A stretch of DNA of 16,910 nucleotides, from contig JAGVEE010000058.1 in assembly GCA_020058405.1 (NCBI GenBank), positions 1 through 16,910 on the forward strand. The letters run 5' to 3'. Numbering within the stretch: the stretch's first letter is position 1; each line of letters opens with the position of its first letter. This stretch comes from Sphingobacteriales bacterium. Lineage in GTDB: Bacteria > Bacteroidota > Bacteroidia > Sphingobacteriales > Sphingobacteriaceae. Of this stretch, positions 15,170-16,910 are shown piece after piece. Position numbers and translations under genes: made by a program. The notes beneath the pieces were generated by a model that saw only the letters and a program-made list of their open reading frames with translations, did no database searches and had not been told where the DNA came from.

Positions 15170-16613
15170 CAATTTTATCTTGCTTCATTAATAAGGTTAG
15201 TTGTTTAATAGGGAGTAAACGGCTTATAATCAATATTATTATAGATAAAATGATGCCAAAAGCATATTTACTTAACCAGTTGAAATTTAGCTTCATAGAA
15301 AAATAACATAGTAAAGCAATTGCAATTAAGGACAGTATTGCTCTGATGATATAGCTTAATTTAACTTTTATATCGAATTTCCTATGGCTAAAATATAGTT
15401 GAGTACTTGTTACAATAAAGAAGGTACACACCGACACAAAAGCAGAACCCAAGGCCCCATAGAATGGTATAAAAATAAGGTTTAATATAACATTGATTAG
15501 TACACCAATAAATGCAATTTTATTTAACAGACGAATATTCCCATTCGCCGTAAGTAATGTACCATAGATGTATCCATTACAAATAAATACAAAGCCAATA
15601 ATTAATATTTTAAATATTTTTGCCGCCTCGGCCACATTATTAATATACAGTAACTGCATAATATTTTCAGCATAGAAAAAAGAAAATAGTGCAAAAACTG
15701 CCGAGGGTAATACTAATAAAGAGAAAGATGTTTTTACTAAGCCTTCAATGTTCTGTTTCTCTTTAATCATACGGGCAAAAATTGGATAAAGCAAGCCCGA
15801 AAACAGTACTGCAATCATATTAAGCGCGTCAATTAATCTGTAGGCAGCGGCATAAATACCTACCTCTTCATTTCCATTTTTGTGAACTTCTTTTAGTAAA
15901 ACAGTGTCGGCCTTTGTATAAATTAACATAAGTAATGCAAGTATTGCAAAGGGGTAACTCTCTTTAATAATTGAAATTGAATTAGCCCAATTGAGATGAA
16001 TTTTAAAAAATTTTGTGTGTTTTTTTACATAAAAAAACGAAATAATAGCTGCACCAAAAAACGAGAATGTTTGTAGGGTAATAAACGTAGCAATGTTAAA
16101 GTTTGCAGTACCCAGGCCAAAATAAACAATTGGCACACAAACAATAATCATCAGCAATTTATCTAGTATAGAAATAAATGTATCTGTTTTGAAAAGCTGC
16201 ATTCCTGCTAGGTTTGAGCGGTTATACAGCGTAAATGAATTTAATATTTGGCCTATAATTAGTAACGAAATTAAATACCATTCTTCGGTATTAAATGTTA
16301 GCACTAAGGCATAAATAGTAATGACAACAATATAAATAAAAGTTAAAAAAATCTTTAAAGATATAATGTTTGAAAAGGATGTGCTTAATAAATGTTCGTT
16401 TTGTGCAATGTGTCTGTTGTTATAATTAGTTATACCTGGATCGAGAATAATACTCAGAATAAAACTCAAATTAAACAGTGAATAAAACAGGCCATAATCT
16501 GCAGCACCTACTATGTTTTGGATATTTCTTTCGATACCAAAAATATACAATGGCTTTATCATCAAATTTACTAAAATGATTAGTATAAGATTGAGGATAA
16601 ATTTTCTTTGCAT
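15165..16613 (-). CDS. Wzx-like polysaccharide flippase (MOP/PST family)
   Basis: This 482-residue inner-membrane protein has about 12-14 hydrophobic helices along its whole length and almost no soluble domain. It resembles the MOP-superfamily exporters that move undecaprenyl-diphosphate-linked oligosaccharides across the membrane. The N-terminal part (RNIQNIVGAADYGLFYSLFNLSFILSIILDPGITNYNNR) has the usual family layout, with a glycine/tyrosine turn followed by the second helix and a conserved arginine. The middle has the typical GIYAAAYRLIDALNMIAVLFSGLLYPIFARM stretch. Length fits the family. It lies 15 bases after a family 1 glycosyltransferase and 40 bases before the Wzz-like gene, which supports a Wzx/Wzy-type assembly route. 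The transported glycan is unknown. The start is ATG 16613-16611 and the stop is TAG. Confidence 0.9.
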   Translation of the reverse strand: MQRKFILNLILIILVNLMIKPLYIFGIERNIQNIVGAADYGLFYSLFNLSFILSIILDPGITNYNNRHIAQNEHLLSTSFSNIISLKIFLTFIYIVVITIYALVLTFNTEEWYLISLLIIGQILNSFTLYNRSNLAGMQLFKTDTFISILDKLLMIIVCVPIVYFGLGTANFNIATFITLQTFSFFGAAIISFFYVKKHTKFFKIHLNWANSISIIKESYPFAILALLMLIYTKADTVLLKEVHKNGNEEVGIYAAAYRLIDALNMIAVLFSGLLYPIFARMIKEKQNIEGLVKTSFSLLVLPSAVFALFSFFYAENIMQLLYINNVAEAAKIFKILIIGFVFICNGYIYGTLLTANGNIRLLNKIAFIGVLINVILNLIFIPFYGALGSAFVSVCTFFIVTSTQLYFSHRKFDIKVKLSYIIRAILSLIAIALLCYFSMKLNFNWLSKYAFGIILSIIILIISRLLPIKQLTLLMKQDKIV

Positions 16614-16628
16614 ACGTAAATGTACAAA

Positions 16629-16910
16629 TTAAATTTTAGGATTTTCATTCATTAGTTTTTGTATGGAATTCCAAAAAAGTGATGCTGTTCTATTCCAAGA
16701 AAATTCTTTTTTTCTAAGTTGAGATTTTTGTATCAACTGTGCGTGTAAATTTTTATCAGTAAATATATCACACATTGCATTTGCAATATCTGATACAGAG
16801 TTTGGATCCACGAGAATGGCTGCTTCGCCTGCAACTTCGGGTAAAGAAGTAGTGTTTGAAGTAATTACTGGAACATCGCAGTACATAGACTCTAAGACCG
16901 GAATTCCGAA
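16629..16910 (-). CDS. family 1 glycosyltransferase (GT4-like), C-terminal part only
   Basis: The 5' part lies beyond the window. The open frame runs to base 16910, so the visible 93 residues begin FGIPVLESMYCDVPVITSN, not at the internal methionine at 16886. This is the donor-binding end of a GT-B fold: FGIPVLE holds the second glutamate of the EX7E motif, followed by TSLPEVAGEAAILVDPNSVSDIANAM and the C-terminal crossover helix with FSWNRTASLFWNSI. Such enzymes transfer sugars from a nucleotide-sugar donor to the growing lipid-linked oligosaccharide on the cytoplasmic side. It is the first visible gene of the minus-strand polysaccharide unit, 15 bases before the flippase. The sugar specificity cannot be read from this part. 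Confidence 0.9.
   Translation of the reverse strand, partial: FGIPVLESMYCDVPVITSNTTSLPEVAGEAAILVDPNSVSDIANAMCDIFTDKNLHAQLIQKSQLRKKEFSWNRTASLFWNSIQKLMNENPKI

Noticed and set aside
16020..16037. T7-ACAT-A7 tract inside the flippase gene as a phase-variation switch or hairpin
   Set aside because: Seven-base A/T tracts are common in DNA this AT-rich, and the reading frame is intact; nothing else points to a switch.
1..16910. CRISPR array, tRNA/rRNA genes, insertion sequence ends or prophage genes
   Set aside because: No regularly spaced repeats, cloverleaf-like segments, transposase or integrase motifs were seen on either strand.

Overview
The window looks like a chromosomal stretch of an AT-rich member of the Bacteroidota (Flavobacteriia, Sphingobacteriia, Chitinophagia or Saprospiria type). 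The reasons are a TonB-dependent receptor with an N-terminal carboxypeptidase-regulatory-like domain, a giant exported protein ending in a type IX secretion (T9SS)-like C-terminal domain, a PorV/PorQ-type outer-membrane protein, a greA-HIT gene pair, and promoter-like elements of the TTG / TAnnTTTG type rather than sigma70 boxes. I cannot name the genus. No rRNA, tRNA, CRISPR array, insertion sequence, phage gene or attachment site was seen.

Region 1 (1-8850) is a three-gene plus-strand unit: a 1260-residue TonB-dependent receptor, a 1241-residue secreted protein and a 350-residue PorV/PorQ-like barrel. The first two genes overlap by one base (TAATG), the second and third are 18 bases apart, and a strong stem-loop with a U-tract closes the unit at 8810-8848. 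A Bacteroidota-type promoter candidate lies at 142-173. The first 65 bases may be the tail of an upstream gene. PorV-type proteins are known to carry T9SS cargo to the attachment complex, so the unit reads as a surface module of receptor, exported cargo and possible dedicated shuttle. This is the most interesting part of the window.

Region 2 (8876-10315) is housekeeping: greA and a HIT-family gene overlap by four bases on the plus strand and converge on ruvC (minus strand, TTG start). The coding ends of HIT and ruvC overlap by 11 bases, and the likely terminator of greA-HIT lies inside the ruvC coding sequence.

Region 3 (10316-12562) is a divergent intergenic space holding a strong inverted repeat. 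It is followed by a membrane-anchored family 2 glycosyltransferase (GTG start, abutting a possible 13-codon leader ORF) and an OppC/DppC-type ABC permease that overlaps it by four bases and has no partner subunit in view.

Region 4 (12534-16910) is a minus-strand surface-polysaccharide cluster. In transcription order it holds a family 1 glycosyltransferase (cut by the window end), a Wzx-like flippase, a Wzz-like chain-length regulator and a Wzy/O-antigen-ligase-like protein. Together these would build, flip, polymerise and size an undecaprenyl-linked glycan. The last gene converges on the ABC permease with a 29-base coding overlap. No intergenic space in the window exceeds about 210 bases.
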